The notes: a model not told the origin generated them from the letters alone. A stretch of DNA of 64,000 bases from Botrytis cinerea B05.10 (GCF_000143535.2 NC_037310.1:2294001-2358000), one strand, 5' to 3'; positions 1 to 13,353 are shown, counted from the stretch's first letter. Numbers and translations are program-made.

Positions 1-1546
1 CTCCGGCGGTATCTTCCTCGTCTGTCTCATCTCGTATTTTGTAAATGATAACTGGCGCTGCGACAACAAGTGAAACAGCGAGAAGGACCCAGCAAATCAA
101 AAATTCATTCGTCGCAGAAATGTTCGAGTTGTTTATGCGGTAACTGATAGCACCACCCGCAGACTGAATACCTTTATAAAAGCCGATATATATTGACGCC
201 GTTCGAGTATCGCTAGTAAATCTTCCCAAGATCCTAGAATATATCAGCTCAAACTTGTTTTCCACTACCAACTCATGACTCACCAATATACACAGTTCTG
301 CCACATGGCGTTGAAAATTCCATAAGCTATGTACAAAAACATCGGTCCAAGGTAATGTGCATTATCAAAATCCATTTTTTGACCCTCAGCGGCAATATCT
401 GTTTGATAATAGTGCCCCTTCTGCCACATATATCCACCTGTCCAGATTCCAAAAGTTAGAAGTACAAGTCCAGCAACAAGCCCTTTTGCCCGAACAGACC
501 GGCTCAGACGATCGTTATCCAAGGTATGGCCCACGACCAGCGCACCTAAAATCTCTGATAGCCAATAAAGAAAGTTGTTCAGAGCTCTGGTGCGGATGTT
601 GAATGTTTTAAGGTTGAATGTGTTGAATTGATATGGATAACACCAGTTTGAAGTGAGAAACATGGGGAATAACAGAACAATAAAATAGTCTTTGCGGACC
701 AGTTTGCAAAAATGCATTACTTCGTTGCGCCAGTCTGTTTCCACTGTTACTGTGACGTGGACGCGAGATCCATCCTTCCTTTTGACATTCTTGGGTTGGC
801 ACAGACAAAGAGACAATATCGCCCCAGCGAACATTAAAGCAATGATAGTAATGTATATATTGTCAGAAGCAACATTGCCGGAACTTGTTTGGAGCTCTTG
901 AAAAAGAGTAACCTTGGGACAAACTGTCAGATTGACTTGACTGGAGAATGAAGTTACTCACAAGACTTCCTATTGCAGCACCACTATTATAGATGGCCCA
1001 GAACCAAGAGGTAGAGCGTCCTTTCTGCTCATCAGAGGGATAAGATATTAACATAGCCCCTTGCGCTGCCCAGAAGGGCCCTGCGCATAGTCCTAAAAAT
1101 GATCCTCCAAAGATTAAAAGGCCTCGATTTTCGATGTGTTTATAAGCGAGAAAGCTACCGGCGTAAACCACATATGATATGCCACCAACAAATAGTGATG
1201 CCTTGAGTCCAACTACGTTGACTATGAAGCCAGCGAAGAACCCTACAATCGCAAAACCAGCGTAAAGTGCGATATTCGACTCATTTGCCGGACCGGGGGC
1301 TACCAATCCAGCTCCTCCAAGCCCATTGAGGGCATTGAACATACCAGGACATAGTAGACAAATGACTGCAACGGTTAATAGCTGAACTGACGGTGATGTT
1401 ATTGGAGGAAGTTGTAAGAAACTGAATTTGCAAGAATGATGTATTAGGGAAATTTCGCCTGACAGACATGGAATCTCGAGGTAAGTCGAAGTAGCACTAT
1501 GCTCAGTGCTAGGTCTACTTGTGATATGAGATCGCGTGATACTCAT
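1..1546 (-). CDS. UNC93-like major facilitator membrane protein (partial, 3' end off window)
   Basis: Polytopic membrane protein of the fungal UNC93-like (DUF895) branch of the major facilitator superfamily; the substrate is not known for this branch. Exons as I read them: 1546-962, 912-284 and 233 to beyond base 1. The introns at 961-913 (GTGAGT...CAAG) and 283-234 (GTGAGT...CTAG) both restore frame. Family marks are CPGMFNALNGLGGAG near the first full membrane segment, AQGAMLISYP, and SWFWAIYNSGAAIGSL. The third exon ends in a hydrophobic helix followed by a short acidic tail, so only a few C-terminal residues should be missing. The first 50 or so residues after the ATG at 1546 do not look like the family, which usually has a short cytosolic segment here. 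A small unrecognised intron between about 1380 and 1500 is likely, so the start is uncertain. Role is inferred from the family only. Confidence 0.8.
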
Positions 1547-3463
1547 CTTTCAGAACCGATGCTTTAACACGATGACGAGGAGATTGGTGTTCTGAGGAAA
1601 GTTTAAGACGAGGAAAGAGAACACCACTATGTTCCCATGATCTTACTATATCAAGATAAGACTTAGCAGTGATCCCCCTCGTACTTGCCTTACATATTCA
1701 ACAGGGATGTTCACGAAGTGGATAAATCAATATAATCAGTATAGTCTGCCAGTAGGCGAGTAGACATCGTATTTGCATACGTCAATCAGATGAGAGTACA
1801 GTTGTATGTATATGAAAATGAGAACAAAGCGCCCATTTCTGTCATGTTGCATATGTCTCTGCAGGATCTTTGCGGGTTGCCCCAGAATAAGCGGGAGTAA
1901 CGGATCGGCCGTTGAACATCATCACAGTCGCTGTTCCACGGAGAGGGCCTAGCAACTCCAGAATATGATATCGGCCCCCACTATCCGAATGTTGTGTTTT
2001 TGTCATGTTGAAAAACTGCTATGTAGCTCCACTGAGACCCAAAATTTCAAGAGAGAAGGAGGAAGGCATAACGTGAAACCGAATACCTGGTAAAGGGAAG
2101 GAAGGGCGAGGTTGAGGTGCAGGGTTGAGAGACTCACATCACGTGCTTCCCAAAAATATCTCTCCTCAATCCAATGTTACGTGAAATCGAGACAATCATC
2201 TCATCCCGTCGTTTCTTCGCTCGAAATTCTATGTGAATAATGTTAGTACCCCCAAACCTGATGCGGGCTATTGATTTAAGGTTGGGTCCAATTCCATCTC
2301 CTTTCGTTGCCCGTTCCATGTACACATGCATCTGTTGATTGTATAGATATCAGCCTTTTAGTTCAGCTCAAATTGGTCAACATTGCTTGAATACGGAGGG
2401 CCCGATTATTCTTTAACGTTGAAACAAAAGCCCAGCTATCCTGGCGGTTTTTTTGAAGCTATCCTTCCAGTCAGATTGGTTTTAAAATCACAATGGACTG
2501 TACGTATAGGCTGTCTGCATTCTTGAGTAACGCCACTATGGAAGGTGGATCGGGAGAGTAGCGTCGTGCTTCGAAGGATTCCAATTTGTTCTCCACCGAC
2601 ACCTCGCACATATCTTATACTGTACGACGCAAGTGAATCTTACAATAAAATACACATGGGGGTAGGTATCTGGCGCTTGGCACGTGTGCAGATGAATGGA
2701 AGCTCGTCCACTCGGTCTCCATCCGCTTGCCATCATGTGGGAAGTAACACAATCACAAATCTCCACCTTATGGCTACTGATCGTAATCCTCGAGCCATAA
2801 CTCCTAGTATATAGATATCAAGTTTCGATACGGAGGCTCTAGACTGCTCCCGTGTGAAACCCACCTCCACCAACCCGCACCCTCCCACTCGCCCTATCAT
2901 AGGAACTGTGGTATTGAATTTATTAACAGATATTGGAAAATAGAGTCGTCTAAAAACAAACAGTTTTACAGATGTTAACGGTCCCTTAATTGGATCCTTT
3001 AAGTCATGGCGTCTTCTTTTGACTACTTGCATCTCTTCTTATTGCCAGCAGGAGTGTGCCGGCAAAGTAGTTTGCTATTCCCCGGCCCGCCATGTGTCTC
3101 CTGTTGATTCTAACAAACGAGATAGTTAGTGGCTTCGTACTTTACTAAATCGCGGCTTCAAATCGAGATAGTTGACATGCATCTCGTGGTGACGCGAGAA
3201 TCTTGGACGCCGTTCTATCCTAGTCTTCCGCACTTTCGCAGTCAAGAGTATACTAGGTCCCGATGCATTTGAGGAGCTCCCTGTAACTATTATTGTCGCC
3301 TCTATCATTCTTTATCTTATAAATTGAGTTACGTTGTCCGTGTCCCGGACTTCCTCCACACCATTTCACAGATCTTGTACGCTTACTAGAATACTTGAAA
3401 ACCACCTCCTTGGCCCCCAATAATTTTTCGACAACCAGTACGAAAGCCTCTTTTGTTGAAAAA
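1547..3463. other. intergenic, divergent promoters
   Basis: No supportable gene in this 1.9 kb between the head-to-head UNC93-like gene and the glycosyltransferase. The small open frames on both strands have no recognisable domain and no neighbouring splice sites that extend them. It must hold both promoters; I see no unambiguous element. Confidence 0.6.
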
Positions 3464-4789
3464 ATGCTTCCAGCGATCCTCATCTTGAATGACCGCTACT
3501 ATCCTAGTTCCACAAACTCCCCTGCTAAGGTTGGAGCGACTGCTTTTGCGCTACAAGTAATACGAGTCCTGGAGGGGGCGGGGCTATTTTGCGGCGTGAT
3601 TCTCTATGATCGTCAGAGTCACTTAGCGGCACCTGTTGTACAGCTTGTGACAAGAGATTCAACACCATGCGTCAAGTTGTCTTTCAATTTTGGCATGAAC
3701 ACTGTGCAAGTCCGATATGCCTTATGCGCCGCCACAGCTCTACTCATGGCAAAGTTTTCAAATATTCTACCACCAATGCTATATTATCAAACCGATACAC
3801 TCCTCAGATATCATCCGAAGCGTCTACCTTACTGTGTCACCCACCACGGCCCTTTCTACGACGATTTCACTCGTCACTTTACGAAAGGCCTTGCTGCTGT
3901 AGCATATGGCTCCGAGAATAAAGCTTCTCATCTGGCAGTGACTCAGGAGGAGGGCTTGCGATACCTCAAAGCTTCTGATCGTGCCTACGTTCTACAGCAC
4001 TCCAAAAAACAAGGCGATTATCTCATAGAGCGAGGTATTGATCCTGCGCGAATTCGAGCACTCAACCCCCCGATACATTCAATGAGAATGTATCACCATC
4101 ATAAAACAGCCAATATCGAACAACTTGTATCCTTTTCATCGAGTGAAAGAAATCTCATCTTTACCGCCGTTGCTCGTCTAGATTATTTCAAAAATATAGA
4201 GTTATTAGTAGACTCGGCGGTATCACTCCTCGACCGTGGGAAACTTGTGCGCTTATTGATAGTGGGTGGCGAAGGGACTTCGGATACAGCATCAGCGAGA
4301 TTGATAGCCCGCGTCCCACAAAAACATAGCGCTCATGTCAAGATCACTCCCAAAATTCCGAAGGATGACATGTATGCACTCTTTGATTATGTACGAACGC
4401 ATGGAATATTCGTGTGTACATCACGCTATGAGACTCTTGGGATCACCCCACTTGAGGCAGCCCTGAGCGGTGTGGCCACAGTGATGCCTGACTGCGACCT
4501 TGTCGAAGCCTCACGTTATTTTCCCTCAAGCTTTCGCTTCGAGCCTACGGTAACCGGACTTTCGCATGTATTAGAAAGGTTCCTTCAGGACGAGTCGGGA
4601 CAATCTGGACTGGAGCTGCAATGTTTCATTAACAGCTTGATTTCAGAGGAGAGATTTGTATTTGACTTGCTGGCGGCGTGGTCCGATTTCTCACAGCTTG
4701 CCCTCAAAACTTTACCCACTTCAAATAGTACTACCTTCAATAAACCCACTCGACCATTGAAGATCAGAGGTCGAAGATATTCCATGTAG
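3464..4789 (+). CDS. family 4 glycosyltransferase (GT-B fold), intronless
   Basis: 441-residue glycosyltransferase of the GT4/Glycos_transf_1 group, which transfers a sugar from an activated donor. The C-terminal nucleotide-sugar domain shows the retaining GT4 signature: Arg238 and Lys243 in ARLDYFKN, and the E-x7-E pair Glu323/Glu331 in SRYETLGITPLEA. The N-terminal half has the acceptor-domain pattern, including YCVTHHGPFYDDF. No signal peptide or membrane helix is visible, so a cytosolic enzyme is likely. ATG at 3464 is the first in-frame ATG (the open frame upstream starts from a TTG) and has A at -3. There are no introns, unlike most genes around it. Acceptor and pathway cannot be told from sequence. 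It is not an obvious ALG2, ALG11 or glycogen synthase; a lineage-specific or bacterial-derived gene is possible. Confidence 0.8.
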   Translation: MLPAILILNDRYYPSSTNSPAKVGATAFALQVIRVLEGAGLFCGVILYDRQSHLAAPVVQLVTRDSTPCVKLSFNFGMNTVQVRYALCAATALLMAKFSNILPPMLYYQTDTLLRYHPKRLPYCVTHHGPFYDDFTRHFTKGLAAVAYGSENKASHLAVTQEEGLRYLKASDRAYVLQHSKKQGDYLIERGIDPARIRALNPPIHSMRMYHHHKTANIEQLVSFSSSERNLIFTAVARLDYFKNIELLVDSAVSLLDRGKLVRLLIVGGEGTSDTASARLIARVPQKHSAHVKITPKIPKDDMYALFDYVRTHGIFVCTSRYETLGITPLEAALSGVATVMPDCDLVEASRYFPSSFRFEPTVTGLSHVLERFLQDESGQSGLELQCFINSLISEERFVFDLLAAWSDFSQLALKTLPTSNSTTFNKPTRPLKIRGRRYSM

Positions 4790-5614
4790 CCCATTTCATG
4801 TATCTCATTTTTTCTGCTTATCCCGATTCCAAAAAAGGCCTGTTTGGGTGTTTCGTTGGGGGATTGATCATAGTAAAGCTTCGATAAATGATATGTGATT
4901 CTGACTCAAGCCACGATGCAGATATTGTTTCCTCTGTATCTTTTGATCGTTGCTGGGCGAGCCCATAATAAATATCATATGTAATGTGGGAATAGATCCG
5001 TTCATCATGTGCCAGATCCCCTTTCCGAGGCTGAACCTCCGTCCCCGATCACTAAGCGTCATACTTGGGGACAAATGGCATTTGAACAAAAAGCAGTACG
5101 AGCCGTCACTCCAGATATCAACTCTTGTAGAACTAAACGCCAAGAGGAAGGCAGACTGAACGAAAGCCAGATGCCTTTTGTCTGCCACATATACCTTCCA
5201 GAATCTTGCAATGAGGATGCTCGGCAGTCTACCCAAGGGATTGGGTAGCATGAAGCTATAGCGGAATGTTGGGATGGGATCAGAAAAGGTTTGAAGCTTT
5301 GTTGGACAACATGATCAACTCCTCCATCAAATCACTTTCGTGTTCAAATCGAGGAGGTAAACGTATGTTGATGCTATAAAGCTGCTTAAGTAATTCATAG
5401 GGATTCGGATAAAAGTAAGCGGATGTTTCCTTTTAAAGAATCGTCTTTCATTGGCTGTAACATTCCAGGAATTCCAGTCCCCACTGAAAAAGGCCGCTAG
5501 TAAGGTGCACCCGTAGACGCGTTCCTAGCTCTATGTAATAAATTGTGTATCTGATGTTGAGGTGGAATTGTTAAACATGACATTCTGCCCTCGTCAATGA
5601 CATAGGTGAAAACT
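4790..5614. other. intergenic between glycosyltransferase and HIR1
   Basis: No gene recognised. It should contain the 3' end of the glycosyltransferase transcript and the HIR1 promoter. Short open frames on both strands around 4870-5250 overlap each other and show no domain. Confidence 0.55.
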
Positions 5615-8600
5615 ATGAAATTTATCAAGCCTTCTTGGCTTTCTCACAGCGGTAAGTTTGCCTTTATTGTCTACCGATTAATCTGCCCAAGAACTGGCTA
5701 CTCGTGTTGTTCTATTGATGTCGCGTTTGGCTAACTTTTGCGCTCAATGCGCCTCGACATCTAGGAGAGCAGAAAGACCACGAAGTCTACAGTCTCCATG
5801 TATCGCCCGATGGTAAACGACTGGCGACAGCTGCTGGAGGTAGGATGGAGTATTCTAATTGCTGCATTTGCAAAGACTATTGCTAAATGCTGGAAACAGA
5901 TGGCCACGTTAGAATTTGGTCAACAGAGGCGATTCTCGGGGCAGCAGGGGAAAACCCACCTGCAATACCAAGGCAGTTATGCCATATGAGTTATCATTCA
6001 GGCACTATACATACTGTTCGGTTCTCGCCAAATGGACGATGGCTGGCTTCTGGAGCAGACGACAAAATTATTTGTATTTATCAACTGGATACACAGCCAG
6101 CAGCACATTCTGCATCCTTCGGTATTTTTGAGCCTTTGATGTTGCGGGCAGACAATAAGATATATGCTGACGAGTATTAGGAACCAATGAGCCACCACCG
6201 GTAGAGAATTGGAAAATTGTTAAGCGTCTGATTGGACATGATAGCGATGTACAGGATCTTGGATGGGCTTATGATTCTTCGATAATGGTATCCGTAGGGC
6301 TGGACTCGAAGATTGTTGTTTGGTCAGGGCATACATTTGAAAAACTCAAAACTCTATCGGTCCATCAGAGTCACGTCAAAGGAATTACATTCGATCCAGC
6401 AAACAAATTTTTTGCGACTGCTAGTGATGATCGAACGATCAAGCTCTTTCGATTTACCTCACCGCCACCTAATGCTACTGCTTATGAATGCATGAACAAC
6501 TTTACTTTTGAACACTCAATAGCCGCACCATTTAATTCGTCACCTCTCACGACATATTTCCGACGATGTTCTTGGTCTCCAGATGGTAACCACATAGCCG
6601 CAGCAAATGCAGTCAATGGGCCTGTGAGCTCTGTTGCAATTGTGAATCGGGGAGCCTGGGATAGTGATATCAATCTAATTGGCCATGAAGGTCCAGTGGA
6701 GGTTTGCACATTTTCGCCGCGTTTGTTTAGCAAGAACGAGTTCACCTCTGAAACTACGGATCAAAATGGTTACAGTACACAGCCTCTGGTTACGGTAATC
6801 GCCTGTGCTGGACAGGATAAAAGTTTGAGTATTTGGAATACCAGCAGCTCTCGGCCATTACTCATTTGCCAACAGTTGGCCAGAAAGTCAATTTCTGATC
6901 TTGCTTGGTCACCAGATGGACTGTCTCTCTTCGTCGCGAGTTTAGATGGAACAATAATCGCTGCACACTTCTTGAAGGGCGAGCTAGGTCATATTGCACC
7001 ATTGATGGAAAATGAGAAAGCTTTGAATAAATTTGGTGGCAATCGCAAAGGTGCCGGTGTTGTTGAAGACGTGTCGTCAATCCAATTGGAAGAGATAAGC
7101 AGGGCCGATGAACGTCAAAAAACAGAAGGAAAGATGAGCGCCCTGATGGGAGGCTCCGGTCCAGTAGTCGTCAATAATGGAAATTCGTCGTCAACCCCAA
7201 TGACCGGGGTAATCAATGCAGCCCCAACTTCGAATGGCAAGGCTTCACAACAACCAGAGACCCAACAGCCAGCTCCAGCTGATCCCAATGCAGAAAGATT
7301 GGACGCTTTAAAACAACGAGTTACAATTACGAAAGAGGGGAAAAAGCGTGTAGCGCCCTTACTTGTCTCTGCGTCAAGTACAGGATTGTCATCTTTACCC
7401 CAATCTCAGCTCATGGCGTCGAGTTCCAACAATGTTCAGAATGAAGCACCGGTATCAATATTAGATTTATCCAAACCTTACGATGGACTCCCAAGAGGTG
7501 GTCTTACGGCCATGCTGTTAGGCAATAAGAGGAAAGCCATTGTTATGGAAGGTGATGAAGAAGAAGATGATGATGAATATCCTAACAAGCGATCAGCACC
7601 AGCTTCTGGACCCGTTCCAATAGTAATCAATGGGGTTAGTGGATTGGAAAACGCTTTACCGATACCACCGGTCAATGGCGTTGTTCCAACCCCAGAATTC
7701 ATTCGGCCAGCTGTTGTCAACCCATCTCTGTCGGTTAGTCAGGTACGCTTAGCAGTGCCAAAAATAAGAAGCCACGTTGTCAGATCCCTCAATCGCGGCA
7801 ACCTTGCATCAGCAAATAGTAACGGTGCTGGAGGATCTGATGAAGGTGCAAAAGTATCCGAGGATGTGATATTGGAGGCCCGGAATCCCATTGTGATAGC
7901 CCCTGTTCAGGTCAAAGACCCTTGCCGAATCAGCACCATCAAACGAGGTATCACATTGTGGCAAGACTTTCTTCCTAGGGCTGTCATCTTAGTTACAGGT
8001 AACAAGAACTTTTGGGCGGCCGCTTGTGAAGATGGAAGTATTTACACATGGACCCCTGCGGGTCGCAGGATATTCAACGCTCTCGTGACTGAATCTCAAC
8101 CAGTTATTATTGAATGCCGAGGCTGGTGGTTACTCTGCATTACAGCTGTTGGAATGTGCCATGTTTGGAACCTCAAAACTCTCGCCTCACCACATCCACC
8201 TGTCTCCATGGCACCAATTTTAGAAATTGCCATGCACTCATTGGGCACACATACAACATTTGCTCCAGGTGTAACATCAGCCCATCTTAACTCGACTGGT
8301 CATATCATTGTTACACTGAGCAACGGTGACGGTTACATGTATTCTCCTAAGATGTTTATTTGGCAGCGATTGTCTGAAGCATGGTGGGCTGTGGGCAGTC
8401 AGTACTGGAACTCTAATGACTCCTCAATCAGCCATTTGCAATCTACAGGGGTTGGTCCCGAAAGTCGAAAAGACGGCGAGATTGATAGCTCAAACTTATC
8501 AGCAGGGATCATTCCTCACCTGGAAAGACATACTACCGGTGAAGTGCTACTCAAAGGTAGAGCCTACCACCTACAACGACTCATCAAAACCTTACTCTCC

Positions 8601-9048
8601 AAAGATGGTTTTGAAGGCTTTGAATCAGGTGTCAGCATTGCTCATCTCGAAAATCGCGTTGCTGCTGCCTTGCAGCTTCAGGCCAAGGATGACTTCCGCC
8701 TCTATCTATTCATGTACGCGAAACGTCTTGGGGCAGAGGGGCTCAAGAACAAGATCGAGGAGCTTTTACGCAGCATCATTGGTGGAATTTTACAAGAAAA
8801 AAGCGATCTTTCCACAGCTGAAAAGGGGGAAGGATGGATGAGTGAAGATGATCAATTGTGTGGATGGGACCGGAAAGAGCTCCTGAAAGGGGTTGTACTA
8901 ATATTGGGTAATTTTCTCTTTTCTTTGCTCGTCTAATTCTTTCATGGTCTATATGCTAATTCACCTGACAGGCAAATATCGAGATTCGCAGAGACTGACG
9001 GTACAATATGCGAGGGTGCTCGATATGGTCGACCACGAAACTATCTGA
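5615..9048 (+). CDS. hir1: HIR1, histone chaperone HIR complex WD40 subunit
   Basis: Subunit of the nuclear HIR/HIRA complex, which deposits H3-H4 independently of replication and represses histone genes. Join 5615-5651, 5765-5839, 5900-6121, 6181-8907, 8972-9048 gives 1,045 residues, the usual length. The start MKFIKPSWLSHSGEQKDHEV is the conserved HIR1 N-terminus and is split by intron 1. Seven or so WD40 repeats fill about residues 10-380 (for example DGHVRIWS, SVGLDSKIVVWSGH, ATASDDRTIKLF). The HIR B motif, TKEGKKRVAPL, lies near residue 494; in the family it binds ASF1. An acidic patch (EGDEEEDDDE) and NKR basic residues follow, then the C-terminal HIRA domain at roughly 770-1005. All four introns are 59-113 bp with GT...AG ends and keep frame. 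No truncation seen. Confidence 0.95.
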
Positions 9049-10252
9049 GCAACATTTTTTCATGGATGGATGGCTTCATTGCAGCGGCGTTGTGGATGGA
9101 TGATTGGGCTTTATATGAGGGGATATCTGGAATCGGTGTCCTTGGTCTTGGCTTGGCAATTTCGCCTGTGTGCGAATATCATGTAATCATTGATAATACC
9201 CTGTATGTGATTATGAAAAGCGATTTGAAAATATTCTTGTTCGGGTGTTTTATAGTGTGAATAATATGATATTAATCTCGGATATGACAGATATGTCCGG
9301 CAAGATTTTCAACGACGCCACAGGATCTTTTGTGACCAGAACATCTTGGAGACCATTGGTCAACACATCTCTACCAAAACACTCGGCACAGACTAAGTGG
9401 CGGGAACTAGATATTAGACTCAGAACGCACTGCTTTGTTGCACGTCTATATGGTTGTACAGCTAAGATGGCGGGGTGTTTAGTTTGATGTGGGGAGCTGG
9501 CTAGTAGCGAATGAGATACTATTATACCCAGTATGAGTTGCAAAGAGAGAGGCATGATGGTAAAGCATACTTACTGCATAAAATACGTAGCTTTCATCAA
9601 CTATCAATCACTACGAGATCGAACAACTCAAGGCCTCGAGAGCGAAATTATGGTCCAGAACCCATATGCCAAGGATTCGGGGGATCATCAGTGCTTCCGA
9701 GTCGAATCATGTCATAAAACCGAAAATAGATTATCACGCATTTTTGGAATATACTCGGTCGTATATCTACATAGTACTACACGGAAATCCCATGCCGAAA
9801 GTTTGAATTGAAATGCCGAGGTTCCGAGATGGATATTGAATAATTTCCCTCATGTTAGAATTGTACCGCGATTTTGTTCTTCCCACGCGACAAGTAGCTC
9901 ACCAAGAAATCTGCCTTACCTTTTTCCACGATGCTGTGAACTAACCTCCATTGATGAGATGTTTTCATATTTGCTGATAGGTATATTGACCGGAAAGAAT
10001 TGCCCACCGGTCGTGCGTGGATGAAATATTGTAGTTGTCTGTCTCGCGGTTGTCAATCTAAATCTTATCAGACGATGGTGTGCTAGGATGTCGACATCGC
10101 TATCAATGATGGACCCATCTGCAGTCAGGATTCAAATACATAAAGTTTCACATTGACTCTTCCACAGTCCGAAGATCCAGAATCTCAAGCTCAGAAGCTC
10201 AAGCTCACCTCCAGACCTTCATTCACGGCCGACACAACTAAGGTAGTTCACA
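9049..10252. other. intergenic, HIR1 3' region and MFS promoter
   Basis: No supportable gene. Several 60-100 codon frames exist but lack domains and overlap one another on both strands. A short palindromic pair of CTCAAGCTCAGAAGCTCAAGC type (about 10185-10206) lies close to the MFS start. Confidence 0.5.
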
Positions 10253-11837
10253 ATGATTTTGGAATACTTTCATCATTTCATCGCCGAGCTGGGCCTCATT
10301 AGTCTCTACAAATCACCCCTCGATACAAAACTGCTATGCCTTCAACGCTTCACCCGAATGTTTGCATATGCCACTGCCACCCTCATCCTCGTTGAATATC
10401 TGTCTATACTTCACATCTCCAAGACGAAGATAGGGGTCTTCATGACGTTGACATTGATTGGAGACACACTGATCAGCTTTGTTCTTACACTGTTCGCAGA
10501 TGCGCTGGGAAGGAAATCTATCTTGGCGGTGGGCTCAGGGTTAATGATGGGGAGTGGTATAGTTTTTGCGATCTGTGAGAACTATTGGGTTCTACTTGCT
10601 GCTGCCGTTTTGGGGGTTATTAGTCCCAGGTATGAAACAGCCTAATTTGTTGCTGTTCAGAGGTGCTGATATCACGTTCAAAGTGGAAATGAAATAGGTC
10701 CTTTCAGAGCAATCGAAGAATCCACTCTTGCACAGCTTACTCCCTCATCAAATCGAAGCGACATATATGCGTGGTATTCGTTGATAGGAACAGCGGGCCA
10801 GGCGTGTGGATTTGTTGTTTCTGGTTGGGTCATCAATTACTTGCGGAATGAGTGCGGCTGGACTGATGTCTCTACATATCGAGCGGTATTTTGGAGCTAC
10901 GCGCTATTTGGATTCATTAAATTTCTACTTTCAGTAGGACTTAGTCAAGCAGTGGAGATTGAGAGAAAAGATTTACCAGTCGAAGACCCTGAAATTGCTC
11001 CATTGTTGGGTAACGGAGCTGAAGAGGTGGTTGCTACGAAAAAAGGTTATTTTGCCTCAAAGTTGCCCGATATAAGTAAGGAGAGCAAGATAGTTGTGTT
11101 GAATCTTTGCCTCTTGATGGGGCTTGATTCCTTTGCGTCTGGTCTTGTACCTCTGTGAGTCTGATTCCATTCTACACTTGCCCTGTTAAGCTAATTAGAG
11201 GAACACAGTTCATGGGTGACTTATTTCTTCCGTGAGAAGTTTGGCATTGAAGAAGGGAAACTGGGCTCTCTTTTTTTCACTACGAGTATTATATCAGCTT
11301 GCTCAATGCTAGTTGCTTCGTCTTTAGCAAAACGTTTTGGAAATGTCAAGGTACTCTTTTTTAATTCCTCTCACGATGCAGTTGTTACTAACACAGTACC
11401 TCCAACAGACAATGGCATTGACTCATTTTCCCTCTACTATCTTTCTCGCTTTGATCCCCGTGCCTTCTAGGCTTCCCTTTGCGATAACTTTTCTCATACT
11501 CCGACATTCCACAGCATCTATGGATGCAGTACCGCGTTCTGCCTTTATCGCCGCAGTCGTCCATTCCCATGAACGCACTGCGGTCATGGGACTTTTGAAT
11601 GTCGTTAAGACATTTGCGCAAAGTCTCGGCCCAGTCATCACGGGCGTGTTGGCTGGACACAATCTTTTCTGGGCTGTATTTGTCTCCGCGGGAATTCTTA
11701 AGGCTTGTTACGATTTAGGGCTACTGGCTGTATTTGCCGGTCACCAGACTCACGATGACAAGGTAGAGGAGGAGAGGAGAGTGCTAGAAGCGGAAGCAAG
11801 AGCGGTTGCAGAGAGAAGTGCAAACCTGGAACGCTAG
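10253..11837 (+). CDS. MFS transporter (DHA1-like)
   Basis: Major facilitator superfamily drug/proton-antiporter-like transporter at a cell membrane. Join 10253-10629, 10684-11154, 11209-11350, 11409-11837 gives 472 residues. The three introns are 54, 54 and 58 bp, and all junctions restore conserved sequence: ISPSGNEIGPFRAIEE across intron 1, LVPLSWVTYFFREKF across intron 2 and FGNVKTMALTHFPS across intron 3. Segment features include the loop 2-3 signature FADALGRKS, the ESTLAQL segment typical of this fungal family, and SMDAVPRSAFIAAV in the C-terminal half. A hydrophilic central loop carries VEDPEIAPLLGN. The C-terminus is a short charged helix rich in Glu, Arg and Ala. The substrate cannot be assigned, and no cluster genes surround it to give a hint. 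Confidence 0.88.
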
Positions 11838-13353
11838 ATGACGCATGGCATTAAGTGTTAAGAAATGGCCAAAGATGATACCAGTTTCATTTTAGTTAGA
11901 TGTACAACAATAGGCTATATGGGCTGTTTACCAATCATTATCTGGTCTTTGTAGTAAGAGTTCATCTGAACAATTTTGTAAACTTCCACTATAGAAATCT
12001 TGGGACCTTTTGAAAACTACCTGTGAACATAACCCCGTGCTTGATACACTCCGTTTGCCCTCTGCTCCAAACAGGCTATAGAAATTCCTTCACGCCATGA
12101 CAATAAAGTCGAACTTGATTTTCCTTATCTCGAATACGTCAGAAACGAAATAAACGTAGCCCTTTCATTACGCTACTTCTTCGTAACTTAATTATTCATA
12201 TATCCATTTATTTTTTGGAGGCCTTTATTGAAATTTCCTAACCAACAGATTCTGACGATATTGAATCCCCCCCCGGATCTTTCCCTGCGATATCGAGTGT
12301 GGTAAACGTGTAGTATTAGTCTGAAAATATTGTAAAGGTACTTGGAAAGCTTGTAGATGGAGATTAATACCAATTACCATCCCATCCTCTGTCTCTCCGA
12401 ATCCCCTCATCTTGCATAGGTATCTATATAGTTTTTCTTGGCGAAATCGAGTAACACTTTCAAAATGCTGTGCTGTTACTAAAGCAAACCCTTCCTTTGC
12501 TTAATTATTTGTTGAGAAGCTCGCCTCTGACATCTCGAACCCCCTTCTATATTGATTGAACGAATATTCGAGATTGTCGCGTGAGGTAATGCAGATTGAT
12601 CCCATCCATGCAAGAGTAAGCGAAGAATGGCGAAAAGGGGCAGGAGCGGCTACTAGCGCTCCTGCGAAATATTTTTTGATCCGTTACCTTACAGCTGTTT
12701 CACCTTGAACTGTGTTTTATACAGCAGAATCAAGGTTCAGGATATTGAGGCAATTCCAATGTCTTTGGAGGGGGGAGAGTTGAGCTCGTTCTCAAGACTG
12801 TCCTCGGGATACCAATAATCTCTACAAGATATACACATGTGAATACCCAAGCCCTGGGGGGTTTTTGCTCCTCCTTTACAATTGATCATCTTGCAGAAGA
12901 CATCCAATTACTCCAACCCGGTAACCGAAATTTTCTTTGAAGCCCACTCTTCGATTCGTTCCGTCATGTTTCAACTGCCAGTCGCGCTAGAGGCTTTGCG
13001 AGACTAAAGTTGCCGTTCGATAACTTCTTGGTGCGAATGATATAATCAATAGCTCTTGGCTTCAAGTGTTGTACAATATGGCGTGCATAAATGACAGCTT
13101 TGAAAAGTGACAGTAGAAGAATGTAGTAACCCTGCCGTTGCCTTTGGAATGTCGCCTCACGTTTTGTTTAGGGGGAATACTCTTGCTGCTCACCTTGACC
13201 CTTAAGGATCTACAATGCTTACGATGTCGATTTATTTAAGACTCCGAGACAAGTTCCAACGCTGTGTTTGTGGAACGATAAGAGACTGCTTATCGTGGTT
13301 CATGCGTGATTCACGAATGCGGGGTACAATACTTGTCGCCCCGCTGTTGACTT

